From CAIQPS01 sp963783835 (GTDB lineage: Bacteria; Actinomycetota; Thermoleophilia; RBG-16-64-13), in NCBI GenBank assembly GCA_963783835.1, contig CAWAOX010000018.1:62001-126000 (forward strand): a DNA stretch of 64,000 nt, written 5' to 3'. The notes beneath the pieces are model-generated. The model worked only from the letters and a program-made list of their open reading frames with translations, was not told where the DNA came from and ran no database searches. Position 1 is the stretch's first letter. The number at the start of each line of letters is the position of its first letter. Made by a program: the position numbers and the translations under genes. This document shows positions 41,126-49,133 of the stretch, piece after piece.

Positions 41126-41299
41126 ACCAAGCCTTGCCGCCCGGGCGCCGATCCTGCTAACGGTTTGCTGATGGCCAGTCCGTAACGGGGCATCAGCGGG
41201 CGCAATTTGCGTTTTTGTGAGGCGAGATAGCGCCCCCGAATTGACCGGATTTGCGGCATGGTCCGTCAGGTCGCGGAGGAGCAAGGCCTGATTGGTAGT
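41126..41299. repeat. Right-end repeat A, copy 3, and right attachment junction
   Basis: Homologous to 24246-24420; ends in GATTGGTAGT at 41290-41299. Here the core is followed by chromosomal sequence (ATAATCACGCC) leading into the HIT gene rather than by a left-end repeat, so this is read as attR of the whole island. Confidence 0.75.
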
Positions 41300-41304
41300 A
41301 TAAT
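41299..41304 (+). promoter_or_regulatory. Candidate -10 box of the HIT operon
   Basis: A perfect TATAAT begins on the last base of the attachment core and ends eight bases before the ATG at 41313, so transcription would start at or within a few bases of the start codon. No good -35 box is seen in the repeat upstream. Confidence 0.35.
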
Positions 41305-41312
41305 CACGCCCC

Positions 41313-41654
41313 ATGGACGACTGCATATTCTGTAGGATCGCCGATGGGAGGATTCCTGCCGGGATAGTGCTGGAAGACGAGCTATTCGTCGCTTTTCGGG
41401 ACATCCAGCCGAAGGCCGCTCAGCACGTACTCGTCATTCCCCGGGCACATTTGACGTCGCTGAACGACCTCGACCTGTGGCAACACAGCGAGGGGCACGA
41501 CCTCCTCAGCTTCATCGTTCGGGTAGCGCGGGAGGCGGGAATCGCCGATACTGGCTACAGGATGCTTACAAACGTAGGCCCAGACGCCGGGCAGGAAGTC
41601 CAGCACATGCATTTCCACATCCTGGGCGGGGAAGATCTGGGTGACTTTCGATGA
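41313..41654 (+). CDS. HIT family nucleotide-binding hydrolase
   Basis: 113-residue histidine-triad protein, HINT/PKCI-like branch, which hydrolyses nucleoside phosphoramidates and acyl-adenylates. Seen: N-terminal DDCIFCRIADGRIPA (first zinc-type cysteines of the branch), AQHVLVIPRAH and the catalytic triad HMHFHILGG. ATG 41313 lies 14 nt after the island's right end. First gene of the operon HIT-yqeY-phoH; its stop overlaps the next start. Without the island it would follow rsmE directly. Confidence 0.93.
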   Translation: MDDCIFCRIADGRIPAGIVLEDELFVAFRDIQPKAAQHVLVIPRAHLTSLNDLDLWQHSEGHDLLSFIVRVAREAGIADTGYRMLTNVGPDAGQEVQHMHFHILGGEDLGDFR

Positions 41655-42097
41655 GCATGTTGGCTGAGGTCCAAGAGTCGGTCAAGGCCGCGATGAAGGC
41701 CGGCGACAAGCCAAAGGTGGCCGCTCTTCGCATGGTGGTCTGTGAGCTGCAGAACGAAGCCAAGCGGACCCAGACAGAACTCGACGAGAGCGCCGAACTG
41801 GCCGTGCTCCGCCGGGAGCTCAAGAAGCGCCAGGAATCGACGGAAGCCTTCCGAGCGGGCGGGCGCGAAGACCTCGCCGGGTTCGAGGAGTATGCCGCGG
41901 GTCTCATCGAGGGGTTGTTGCCCGAGCAGATGGGCGAGACCGAACTGTCTGCCCTCATCGATCGCGCCGTCGCCGATACCGGGGCTACATCCGCTCGCGA
42001 CATGGGCAAAGTGATGGCCGCCGTTATGGCTCAGGGAGGGGCCCGGGTCGACGGCAAGGTGGCTTCCCGGCTGGTCAAGGAGCGTCTATCCGCGTGA
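41651..42097 (+). CDS. GatB/YqeY domain protein
   Basis: 148-residue all-helical protein related to the tRNA-binding tail of amidotransferase subunit GatB. Seen: VQESVKAAMKAGDKPKVAALRMV at the start of the domain (in pieces), AVLRRELKKRQESTEAF, EGLLPEQMGETELSALI and the final MGKVMAAVMAQGGARVDGK. ATG 41651 overlaps the HIT stop (ATGA). It is thought to bind tRNA or assist tRNA-dependent amidation, but its cellular role is not settled. The phoH gene overlaps its stop by four bases. Confidence 0.92.
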   Translation: MSMLAEVQESVKAAMKAGDKPKVAALRMVVCELQNEAKRTQTELDESAELAVLRRELKKRQESTEAFRAGGREDLAGFEEYAAGLIEGLLPEQMGETELSALIDRAVADTGATSARDMGKVMAAVMAQGGARVDGKVASRLVKERLSA

Positions 42098-43201
42098 GAC
42101 GAGCCCGGCCCAACCACGGAGGGGTCGCGGAAGTTCAGAGGGGGAGAACCGGCTTGAGCGCTGAATACGTGACCAAGCACATCGACCTTGACAATCGCGT
42201 GGCGGCGCTATTGGTCGGCGAGAACGACAGCCATCTGCGCGCGTTGGAGCAGCTTCTCGACTGCGACATCAGCCTGCGCGGCAACCAGTTGACGCTTGAA
42301 GGCTCCGCCGCCGATGTCGAACGCGCAGAAGCCCTGGTCCACGAACTGCTCGCCCTCCTCGGATCGGGCCAGGACCTCGACCGCGCCACACTCGAGCTGG
42401 CCGCATCGCTCAGCGCGTCGCAGGGCGACTGGGCCGGCGATCTCAACAACATCGTGAGCGACGTCATCCTCGAGCACCGCGGCCGGCGGATCCGCCCCAA
42501 GACCAAGAACCAGAAGGCCTACGTCGACGCCATCCGCTCCAACACGATCACCTTCGGGATAGGCCCGGCCGGCACCGGCAAGACGTACCTCGCGATGGCC
42601 ATGGCCACTGCCGCCCTCCTGTCGGGCGACGTGGCCCGCATCATCCTCACCCGGCCGGCCGTTGAAGCGGGGGAGAAGCTGGGCTTCTTGCCGGGGGGAT
42701 TGATGGAGAAGGTGGACCCGTATCTCCGCCCCCTGTTCGACGCCCTCTACGACATGATGGACAGCGACCGGCTCACCGACCATCTGCAGCGGGGTACTAT
42801 CGAGGTCGCGCCTCTCGCCTACATGCGCGGAAGGACCCTCAACGACTCGCTCATCATCCTCGACGAGGCCCAGAACACCTCGCCCGAGCAGATGAAGATG
42901 TTCCTCACCCGCCTCGGGTTCGGGGCGAAGAATGATCGTCACAGGCGACATCACTCAGATCGACCTGCCCCGAGGGCAGCATTCGGGCCTGGTGCAGGTG
43001 CACGCCGTGCTCTCGAAGATCCCCGACATCGCGTTCGTGTATTTCGACAGCCAGGACGTGGTCCGCCACAAACTGGTGCAGGACATAGTCTCGGCCTACA
43101 AGCTCTACGGCGAGACCCCCCAGCCCGCTCGGCGAGCGGCGGGGCGTGGGCCGGGGGAGCGCCGCCGAGGAGGCCGGGGAGAGGCCGCGGCCTCCGAGTG
43201 A
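42094..43201 (+). CDS. PhoH-family ATPase, interrupted by a frameshift
   Basis: PhoH-like P-loop protein; relatives are linked to RNA metabolism and to YbeY. From GTG 42094 the first frame covers the KH-like N-terminus, KTKNQKAYVDAI, Walker A GPAGTGKT, LTRPAVEAGEKLGFLPG and the Walker B region LIILDEAQNTSPEQMKMFLTRLG. At 42928-42932 an extra A (GAAGAATGATC where GAAGATGATC is expected) shifts the frame; the rest of the domain (VTGDITQIDLPRG, SGLVQVHAVL, VVRHKLVQDIV) continues in frame from 42932 to 43201. No slippery heptamer is present, so this is a mutation or sequence error rather than programmed slippage. Followed by the 7TM-HD gene. Confidence 0.88.
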
Positions 43202-43220
43202 CCACCGCGGGATACAAGCG

Positions 43221-45419
43221 ATGAACCGGTTCCGTTTCCGGCTGCGGGAGCGCCTTGCCGATTTCCGCGAGTGGATCGATCAGCGGAGCCCGAAGCGCTT
43301 CGAACTGGTGCTCCTCGCCTGCCTGGTGGTGGGCCTCACCGTGATCATCTGCACCGCGTTCCTGCCCGCTCTTTACGGCTTCTCGGTCGGCGAGCCGGCG
43401 CCGCGCACCGTCGTGGCGGACCAGACGGTGACCGTGCTCGACGTGGAGGCCACGGCACAGCTCAGACAGCAGGTGGCCCAACTGGTGGAGCCGGTATATC
43501 AGCCGGACGAGCAAGCGCTGCCCACGGCGACCAAGGACTTGGAGGACTTCTTTGGGCAGGTGGACAGCCTGCGGACGACGGTCACAGACCCGGCCGACGT
43601 CGCGGGGGCCGTCGATGGACTGAAACAACTGGCGCCGGCGACCGCGTCCGACCAGACGCTCCAGTGGCTTCTTACCACCGACACCGCGAGCTATGACCTT
43701 CTGCAGCGCCAGGCTCTGGGCGCTCTGAAGACGGTGTACGCGGACCGTATCACCTCCGACTCGCTCGAAGCGGCGCGCGAAGACCTCCGGTCGATAGCAG
43801 AATCACTCGGGGGGTCGGCGGAGACTGCACGGGCCGTATACGAGGTGGCAGGGGGGTACGTAAGGCCCAACCAGGTGCTGGATCAGGCCCAGACGCTTGC
43901 TCGGCAGAACGCCGCCATGGACCAGGTGGCCCCTGTGATGGTCACGGTTCGCGAGGGCGACACGGTGGTTCAGAAGGGCGACGCCGTCACCGCTCAGGAT
44001 CTGATCGTGTTCAATGCGCTGGGGTTGACGGGCTCCCGCTCGGGTTGGCAGATCTGGCTGGGCGTGTTCCTGCTCGTGCTGCTCGAGGCGGCGATCTTCT
44101 CGCGGCTTCTCTACCGTTTCAACAGGGCGGGCGGCTTCCCCAACAACATGAAACTCGCGTTGGTCTCGCTCTTGCTCGTGGCTACCGTGGTGGCGCGATT
44201 GTTGATCATCGAGCCGCTCTCGCCTTACATCATCCCGGTCGCCGCCCTCGGTATGACCGTGGCGGTCATCCTGAACGCGCGTAGCGCGCTTCTTCTGGTC
44301 GCGCTGACTTCGATCAACATCGGCCTACTGACCGACTTGGACATGAGGTACGCCATCGTGGCGCTGATCGTCGGTGCCCTGTCGCTGTACCTCGTGTCCC
44401 GAGTGAGCCAGAGGGCCGGCCTCATGGGGGCGGGCTTCGCCACCATGGGCATCGCCGCCTTCACCATCTTCAGCGTCGAGATGTTCACCGAGAGTTCGTT
44501 GGGAGTCGCCCTGCAACAGGCCGCCTGGGGTCTTGCAAACGGAGTCCTTGCCGGGGCGCTCACCGTCCTTATCCTTCTTATCTTGGATACCGTGTTCAAT
44601 CTCACCACTCCGCTGCGGTTGCTCGAGCTCTCCAATCCTGCCCAGCCGCTGCTCAAGAGGCTGCTTCAGGTCGCCCCGGGTACCTACAACCACAGCATCC
44701 AGATGGGTAACCTGGCGGAGGCCGCCGCCGAAGCGATCGGCGCCAACCCGCTGCTCGCCCGGGTGGGCGCCTACTACCACGATGTCGGGAAGACGGTCCG
44801 GCCCGAGTACTTCGTCGAGAACCAGATCTACGTGGACAACCCGCACAATCGCCTGAGTCCCAACCTGTCCAAGCTGGCGATAACCGCTCACGTCCGGGAT
44901 GGGGAGCACCTTGCTCGGGTGTATGGTCTCCCTCAGCCGGTGGTCGACATCATCAAGCAGCACCATGGGACCTCGGTGCTCGCGTACTTCTATCACAAGG
45001 CTCTGCAGTCGACGAAAGACGCCGTCTACGAGGAGAGCTACCGCTACGAGGAGCAGAAACCCCAGTCGAAGGAAGCCTCGATCGTGATGTTGGCCGACAG
45101 CGTGGAGGCGGCGGCGCGGGCCATGCAGAACCCTACCCGGCGGAAGATCCAGGGGATGATCCAGGAGGTCATCAAGCAGAAGATCGAGGACGGGCAGTTG
45201 GACGAATCCGACCTGACCCAGGGCGACCTGCACAAGATCCGCGATTCCTTCGACATGAGTCTCCGCGGCCTGGTGGGACACCGCATCGCCTATCCCGAAC
45301 GCAACGGGCAGTCCGAACGGCGCAGGGCCCCGGCGAGCGCGGCCCCAGAGCGAGACAAGAACGGAAGGCCTCCGGGATCGGCTTCCGGAGTCGACGACAC
45401 CGTCAGAGACGAGTCATGA
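43221..45419 (+). CDS. 7TM-HD domain protein (PgpH/YqfF-like cyclic-di-AMP phosphodiesterase)
   Basis: 732-residue membrane enzyme. Seen: an N-terminal membrane helix, an extracytoplasmic 7TMR-HDED domain of about 230 residues (VVADQTVTVLDVEAT), seven membrane helices from about residue 275 to 480, and a cytoplasmic HD domain with HSIQMGNLAEAAA, YYHDVGKTVRPEYF, ITAHVRDGEHLAR and IIKQHHGTS, the metal ligands of the phosphohydrolase. In characterised relatives the HD domain degrades cyclic di-AMP. ATG 43221; the frame is open to 43146 but that part is antisense-like to phoH. Overlaps ybeY by four bases. Confidence 0.92.
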   Translation: MNRFRFRLRERLADFREWIDQRSPKRFELVLLACLVVGLTVIICTAFLPALYGFSVGEPAPRTVVADQTVTVLDVEATAQLRQQVAQLVEPVYQPDEQALPTATKDLEDFFGQVDSLRTTVTDPADVAGAVDGLKQLAPATASDQTLQWLLTTDTASYDLLQRQALGALKTVYADRITSDSLEAAREDLRSIAESLGGSAETARAVYEVAGGYVRPNQVLDQAQTLARQNAAMDQVAPVMVTVREGDTVVQKGDAVTAQDLIVFNALGLTGSRSGWQIWLGVFLLVLLEAAIFSRLLYRFNRAGGFPNNMKLALVSLLLVATVVARLLIIEPLSPYIIPVAALGMTVAVILNARSALLLVALTSINIGLLTDLDMRYAIVALIVGALSLYLVSRVSQRAGLMGAGFATMGIAAFTIFSVEMFTESSLGVALQQAAWGLANGVLAGALTVLILLILDTVFNLTTPLRLLELSNPAQPLLKRLLQVAPGTYNHSIQMGNLAEAAAEAIGANPLLARVGAYYHDVGKTVRPEYFVENQIYVDNPHNRLSPNLSKLAITAHVRDGEHLARVYGLPQPVVDIIKQHHGTSVLAYFYHKALQSTKDAVYEESYRYEEQKPQSKEASIVMLADSVEAAARAMQNPTRRKIQGMIQEVIKQKIEDGQLDESDLTQGDLHKIRDSFDMSLRGLVGHRIAYPERNGQSERRRAPASAAPERDKNGRPPGSASGVDDTVRDES

Positions 45420-45889
45420 CGGTCGCGGTCGAGGTGATCGACGACACCGGGCTCGTTGCGGACAAAGAAGCGGTGACAGCGCTGGTCGAAGCGGTTCTCG
45501 ACGCGGAAGGAGCCGCCGGCGAGTTCGCCGTAGCCTTCGTGGACGAAGCGTCCATCGCCGCGCTGAACTGCCGCTATCGCGAGTCGAACGTGCCCACGGA
45601 CGTTCTGGCGTTCGACTACGCCGCCGAGCCGGGTTGGCCCACGGAAGAGGGGAACGGCGGTGCGGCAGGAGAGGTGGTGGTGTGCCCGCAGGTGGTGATC
45701 CGCTACGCGGGTGAAGAGGGCCGCGATCCGGCCGCTCAACTGGGTTGGACCCTCATCCACGGCACATTGCACCTCGCGGGCTACGATCACGAGACAGACC
45801 GGGGCGAGATGCGCGAGCGGGAGCAGAGGCTCCTGGAGCAGTTCTGCGGTCTCGTGCGGCTTCTCTCTGTGGCGAGCGGGCGTGGATAG
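45416..45889 (+). CDS. ybeY: YbeY, endoribonuclease for rRNA maturation
   Basis: 157-residue zinc-dependent RNase involved in 16S rRNA 3'-end processing and ribosome quality control. Seen: SIAALNCRYRESNVPTDVLAF and the zinc motif HGTLHLAGYDHET with its three histidines. ATG 45416 overlaps the 7TM-HD stop. The phoH-ybeY neighbourhood is widespread and matches their functional link. Confidence 0.95.
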   Translation: MTVAVEVIDDTGLVADKEAVTALVEAVLDAEGAAGEFAVAFVDEASIAALNCRYRESNVPTDVLAFDYAAEPGWPTEEGNGGAAGEVVVCPQVVIRYAGEEGRDPAAQLGWTLIHGTLHLAGYDHETDRGEMREREQRLLEQFCGLVRLLSVASGRG

Positions 45890-45908
45890 CAGGAGGGCCT
45901 GAGCAGGG

Positions 45909-46637
45909 GTGAGCATCCAAGGGCAACGTCGCCAGCACTCGCTTCTCCAGAGCTTCAACTATGCCTTTCAGGGATTGGTGTCGGCCGTCAGGCACCAGCG
46001 GAACATGCGCGTGCATATCGTGCTTGCCTTCGCCGTCCTACTGGCGAGCGTCTTCCTGAACCTCACCCGGCTTCAACTGGTGATGATCTTCGTCGCCGTT
46101 GCCTTCGTTTTCATCACCGAGATGATCAACTCAGCAGTGGAGATGGTCGTGGATATGGTCACGGACGAGTTCGACCCCCGCGCCAAGGCTGCAAAAGACA
46201 TGGCCGCGGGCGCTGTTCTTATCGCCGCGGCCAACGCGCTGGTCGTCGCCTATCTCGTGCTTGCCGACCGCCTGACTCACGTCTCGCTCGATCTGCTCGC
46301 CGTCATCCGGCGGTCCCCTGCCCACTTGACCATGGTCGCTCTGGCCGTGGTCATCCTGGCCGTCATCGTGCTCAAAGCCAGGCAGAGGAAGGGCACCCCG
46401 CTATCCGGCGGGCTGCCCTCAGGCCATTCCGCGCTGGCTTTCGCCGGATGGACCGCGGTGACCTTCGTGGTCGCCGGGCAGCCGCAGGCCATACTGGTCA
46501 GCTTCATCGCCTTCATCATGGCCGTCCTGGTAGCCCAGACCCGTGTAGAGACCGGGATCCATTCTTTTCTCGAGGTGGTGCTTGGCGCGCTCCTGGGGAT
46601 CGGCGCGACCACCCTTATCTTCCAATTCTGGTTCTGA
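45909..46637 (+). CDS. Fused diacylglycerol/undecaprenol kinase (DgkA) and PAP2 phosphatase domain
   Basis: 242-residue membrane protein. Residues 1 to about 125 are a DgkA-type kinase (SFNYAFQGLVSAVRHQRNMRVH, the catalytic FITEMINSAVEMVVD, KAAKDMAAGAVLI). From about residue 145 follows a PAP2-like part with LSGGLPSGHSALAF and TRVETGIHSFLEVVLGALLG, the PSGH and SRxxxxxH-type phosphatase motifs (arginine and histidine present). Together these could phosphorylate and dephosphorylate undecaprenol or diacylglycerol. GTG 45909. In many Gram-positive bacteria dgkA stands alone between ybeY and cdd/era; the fusion occurs in some actinobacteria. Confidence 0.87.
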   Translation: MSIQGQRRQHSLLQSFNYAFQGLVSAVRHQRNMRVHIVLAFAVLLASVFLNLTRLQLVMIFVAVAFVFITEMINSAVEMVVDMVTDEFDPRAKAAKDMAAGAVLIAAANALVVAYLVLADRLTHVSLDLLAVIRRSPAHLTMVALAVVILAVIVLKARQRKGTPLSGGLPSGHSALAFAGWTAVTFVVAGQPQAILVSFIAFIMAVLVAQTRVETGIHSFLEVVLGALLGIGATTLIFQFWF

Positions 46638-46645
46638 GGAAGGCT

Positions 46646-47032
46646 GTGGACGGAGACCACCTCTCACCGGAACTCGGCCGCCTGATCGACGCGGCAAAGA
46701 CGGTGGCCAAAGCGGGAGCAGCCGGAGCAGTCGCGGCAGCGCCTACCCGGGCCGAGGGCTGGGCTCTGCTCGCCGTGGGTGGGGAGGTCTATGCCGGCCC
46801 CGACGCGGCGGCGGCTCTGGCCGCCGCCCGCGCAGGCGGCGCCCAGAGCCCTGTGCCCGCCTCGGAGCTTCTCGCCGCGGCCTTCGCGGTCGCCGGGGAG
46901 CCCGATGACACGCTGCTGCCGCGAGGCGACTGGCGGCAGGCTCTGAGCGGCCTGGATCCCGAATTGCCGCTGGTGGTCAAGTACCTGGGCCGATGGGTGA
47001 CCGTCACCCTCGCGGAGATCCCGCCGGCATGA
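46646..47032 (+). CDS. Degenerate cytidine deaminase-like protein (no zinc ligands)
   Basis: 128 residues, GTG 46646 with GAGGAAGG just upstream. Its length, its place after dgkA and the pattern LLAVGGEVYAGPD, PRGDWRQALSGLDPELPLVV, VTVTLAEIPP follow cytidine deaminase (typical G-x-YTG, PCGxCRQ-L-E, tail LLP). However the HAE motif is lost (AAAALAAARA) and both cysteines of PCGxC are replaced (PRGDW). It therefore cannot bind zinc in the usual way and is probably not a deaminase. The N-terminal alanine runs suggest relaxed constraint. It overlaps the next gene by four bases, so it is still translated. Confidence 0.65.
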   Translation: MDGDHLSPELGRLIDAAKTVAKAGAAGAVAAAPTRAEGWALLAVGGEVYAGPDAAAALAAARAGGAQSPVPASELLAAAFAVAGEPDDTLLPRGDWRQALSGLDPELPLVVKYLGRWVTVTLAEIPPA

Positions 47033-47568
47033 GCGCCCGGAAGTCTAGAGTGGGGGCTGACGACGCCACAATGACCCTCATTCGGGTCCGCAACCCCGAC
47101 CACGAACTGCTGGTCGAGTTGCAGGAGTACGACTCCGAAGCGTTCGGCGCTACCGGTCTGCGGACGTACGACCTGGCCGTCATGGCTCAGGCGGGGGCGG
47201 TCCTCGTCGCCCATATCGGCGACGATATCGTCGGCAGTTGCCAGCTGATGCGCGTGCTGGACGAGCCCGACTTCTTCTACGTGGTCGGCTTGTACGTCCG
47301 GCCGCAGTGGAGAGGGCAGCATCTCGGCCGGGAGCTCCTGCGGCTGGTGGCGGAGGAAAGCCGGGCTCTCGGAGCAAAGGGACTGGTGTTGACGGCGGCC
47401 CCCAACAACCTGACGGCCCTCGGGTTGTACGAGAGCGCGGGGTTCGTGGAGGACAGGTTCGTTCCTCAGTTTTACGGGGAAGGAGAAGACAGACACATCC
47501 TGCGCTGGCGTTTCCCGGAAGCAGCCGCCGGGGGGGCCACGGAGGAGGGCTTGCCGGGCAGTGTATGA
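47029..47568 (+). CDS. GNAT family N-acetyltransferase (RimI-like)
   Basis: 179-residue acetyltransferase. The acetyl-CoA site is visible as VVGLYVRPQWRGQHLGRELLRL (in pieces) followed by LTAAPNNLTALGLYESAGF, the usual motif A and B of the fold. ATG 47029 overlaps the preceding stop; an alternative ATG lies 14 codons in. RimI-like proteins acetylate ribosomal or other protein N-termini, but the substrate here is unknown. It and deoC occupy the place where era is commonly found in this gene order. Confidence 0.85.
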   Translation: MSARKSRVGADDATMTLIRVRNPDHELLVELQEYDSEAFGATGLRTYDLAVMAQAGAVLVAHIGDDIVGSCQLMRVLDEPDFFYVVGLYVRPQWRGQHLGRELLRLVAEESRALGAKGLVLTAAPNNLTALGLYESAGFVEDRFVPQFYGEGEDRHILRWRFPEAAAGGATEEGLPGSV

Positions 47569-47598
47569 TAGAAGACCGACGAAGGAGGTGGATGGGCA

Positions 47599-48294
47599 GT
47601 GAGAGTCGAAGAGCTTGCCAAGACCATTGACAGCACCCTGCTGGAGGCAACGAGCACGACGACAGCGGTCGAAGCTCTGTGCAGGGACGCCATCTCCTAC
47701 CATTTCGCGTCGGTCTGCGTCCTCCCCTACTGCGTGCCCGTGGCCCGGCAGTTGCTCCAGGGATACGATGTCAAGGTCGGCACGGTCGTCTCCTATCCGT
47801 TGGGAGCCGATGCACAGCGCACCAAGATAACCGGCGCCGAGCAGGCGGTAGCTCTGGGGGCCGACGAGCTCGACGTCATCCTGAACATCCCCGCCATGTT
47901 GTCCGGTGATTTCCGCTACGTTCGCGACGAATTGCGCAGTGTCGTCCGCACCGTCCGTATGACGAGCGTGAACACAGGCCGCGGCCTCGTACTCGTGAAG
48001 GCCAACGTGGAGGCCTACTACCTCGACGAGAAGCTCAAGCGCCTGGTCTGCAAGATCGTGGAAGATTCAGGGGCCGACTTCATCAAGACGGCCACCGGCT
48101 ACGCTCCGGGTGGAGCAACGGCCAAGGACGTGGAGTTGTTCCGCGACCTTCTGCCCGAGAGCGTCGGCGTGGATGCTTCGGGCGGCATACGCACGGCTGA
48201 GGAGGCCGAGTTGATGATCAACGCGGGCGCCGCCCGCATCGGCACCTCCTTCGCGGTCGATGTCATCAAGCAATTCTCGGCCGATAGGGACTGA
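47599..48294 (+). CDS. deoC: DeoC, deoxyribose-phosphate aldolase
   Basis: Class I aldolase that splits 2-deoxyribose-5-phosphate into acetaldehyde and glyceraldehyde-3-phosphate. 231 residues, GTG 47599 with AAGGAGGTGG upstream. Seen: TIDSTLLEAT, VGTVVSYPLGA, GADELDVILNIPAM, the catalytic lysines in LVKANVEA and DFIKTATGYAPGGAT, and ASGGIRTAEEA. Cytosolic, in nucleoside catabolism. A 20-bp near-tandem duplication covers its stop codon (48281-48320). Confidence 0.95.
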   Translation: MRVEELAKTIDSTLLEATSTTTAVEALCRDAISYHFASVCVLPYCVPVARQLLQGYDVKVGTVVSYPLGADAQRTKITGAEQAVALGADELDVILNIPAMLSGDFRYVRDELRSVVRTVRMTSVNTGRGLVLVKANVEAYYLDEKLKRLVCKIVEDSGADFIKTATGYAPGGATAKDVELFRDLLPESVGVDASGGIRTAEEAELMINAGAARIGTSFAVDVIKQFSADRD

Positions 48295-48329
48295 GCCAAC
48301 CCGATAGAGACTGAGCCGGGGAGGCCTGC

Positions 48330-49049
48330 GTGAGCTCCCGTTTCTTCACTACCGATGCGCTCGTCATCGGTTCCATGCGCTACCGGGAAGCCGACCGGAT
48401 CGTCACGTTCTACACCCGCGACCGGGGGCGGCTGAGCGCGGTTGCCAAAGGGGTGCGGCGGACCAAGTCGAAGGTAGGCGGCAGACTGGAGCCTTTCGGC
48501 TTGGTGAACATAAGTCTGCATGCAGGGCGCGGTACTCTCTACACCGTGCTGGGGGTCGAGACGGTGCGTACCTTCCAGGGGGTCCGCGACGAGCTGTTCC
48601 GCATGGAAGAAGGGGCGCGGCTTCTCACCGCTGTCCGACATCTGTTCCCCGGAGAAGAAGCAAGCACCCCGGCCTTCAATCTCCTCGTGCGCGGAGTCGC
48701 CCGCCTCGCCGAGGCGGAGGACGCGGCGACCGCCTCGGGCGTGGTCCTGGCCACCCGGCTGAAGCTGTTGGTCCTGCTCGGGTACGCGCCGGAGATGTCG
48801 CGCTGCGCCTGCTGCGGCAGCGAAGGGCCGCTCTACGGTTTTTCTCCGGGCCTTGGCGGCGTGGTCTGCGAGCCTTGCGTCGAAACCGCGGGTACGGCCT
48901 GCTTCGCCCTCAGTTCCGGGGCCGTCTCGACTCTGCGCTGTCTCGTGCAGAACGCCCTCTCCGACATCAAAGACCTCGAACTCGACGATCGGGCCACGGC
49001 CGAAGTCGAGCAGGTGCTGGCGCAGACGTTAGCCTTCCACGGACACTGA
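48330..49049 (+). CDS. recO: RecO, DNA repair protein
   Basis: 239-residue RecFOR-pathway mediator that loads RecA onto SSB-coated DNA. Seen: the OB-fold N-terminus (FFTTDALVIGSMRYREADRIVTFYTRDRG in pieces), KGVRRTKSKVGGRLEPF, and a zinc finger CACCGSEG ... VCEPC. GTG 48330, 35 nt after deoC. Ends 85 nt before the convergent guaB gene. Confidence 0.92.
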   Translation: MSSRFFTTDALVIGSMRYREADRIVTFYTRDRGRLSAVAKGVRRTKSKVGGRLEPFGLVNISLHAGRGTLYTVLGVETVRTFQGVRDELFRMEEGARLLTAVRHLFPGEEASTPAFNLLVRGVARLAEAEDAATASGVVLATRLKLLVLLGYAPEMSRCACCGSEGPLYGFSPGLGGVVCEPCVETAGTACFALSSGAVSTLRCLVQNALSDIKDLELDDRATAEVEQVLAQTLAFHGH

Positions 49050-49133
49050 GCGGCGGGCGGGCAACTTCGCCTACGGCTGATTGCGGCGCTTCACCACGAC
49101 GCCTCCGGAGGAAGTCACCCGTCTTTCCCCTCG

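Noticed and set aside
42920..42940. Programmed frameshift in phoH
   Set aside because: No slippery heptamer or following pseudoknot-like structure is evident; a plain one-base insertion explains the change.
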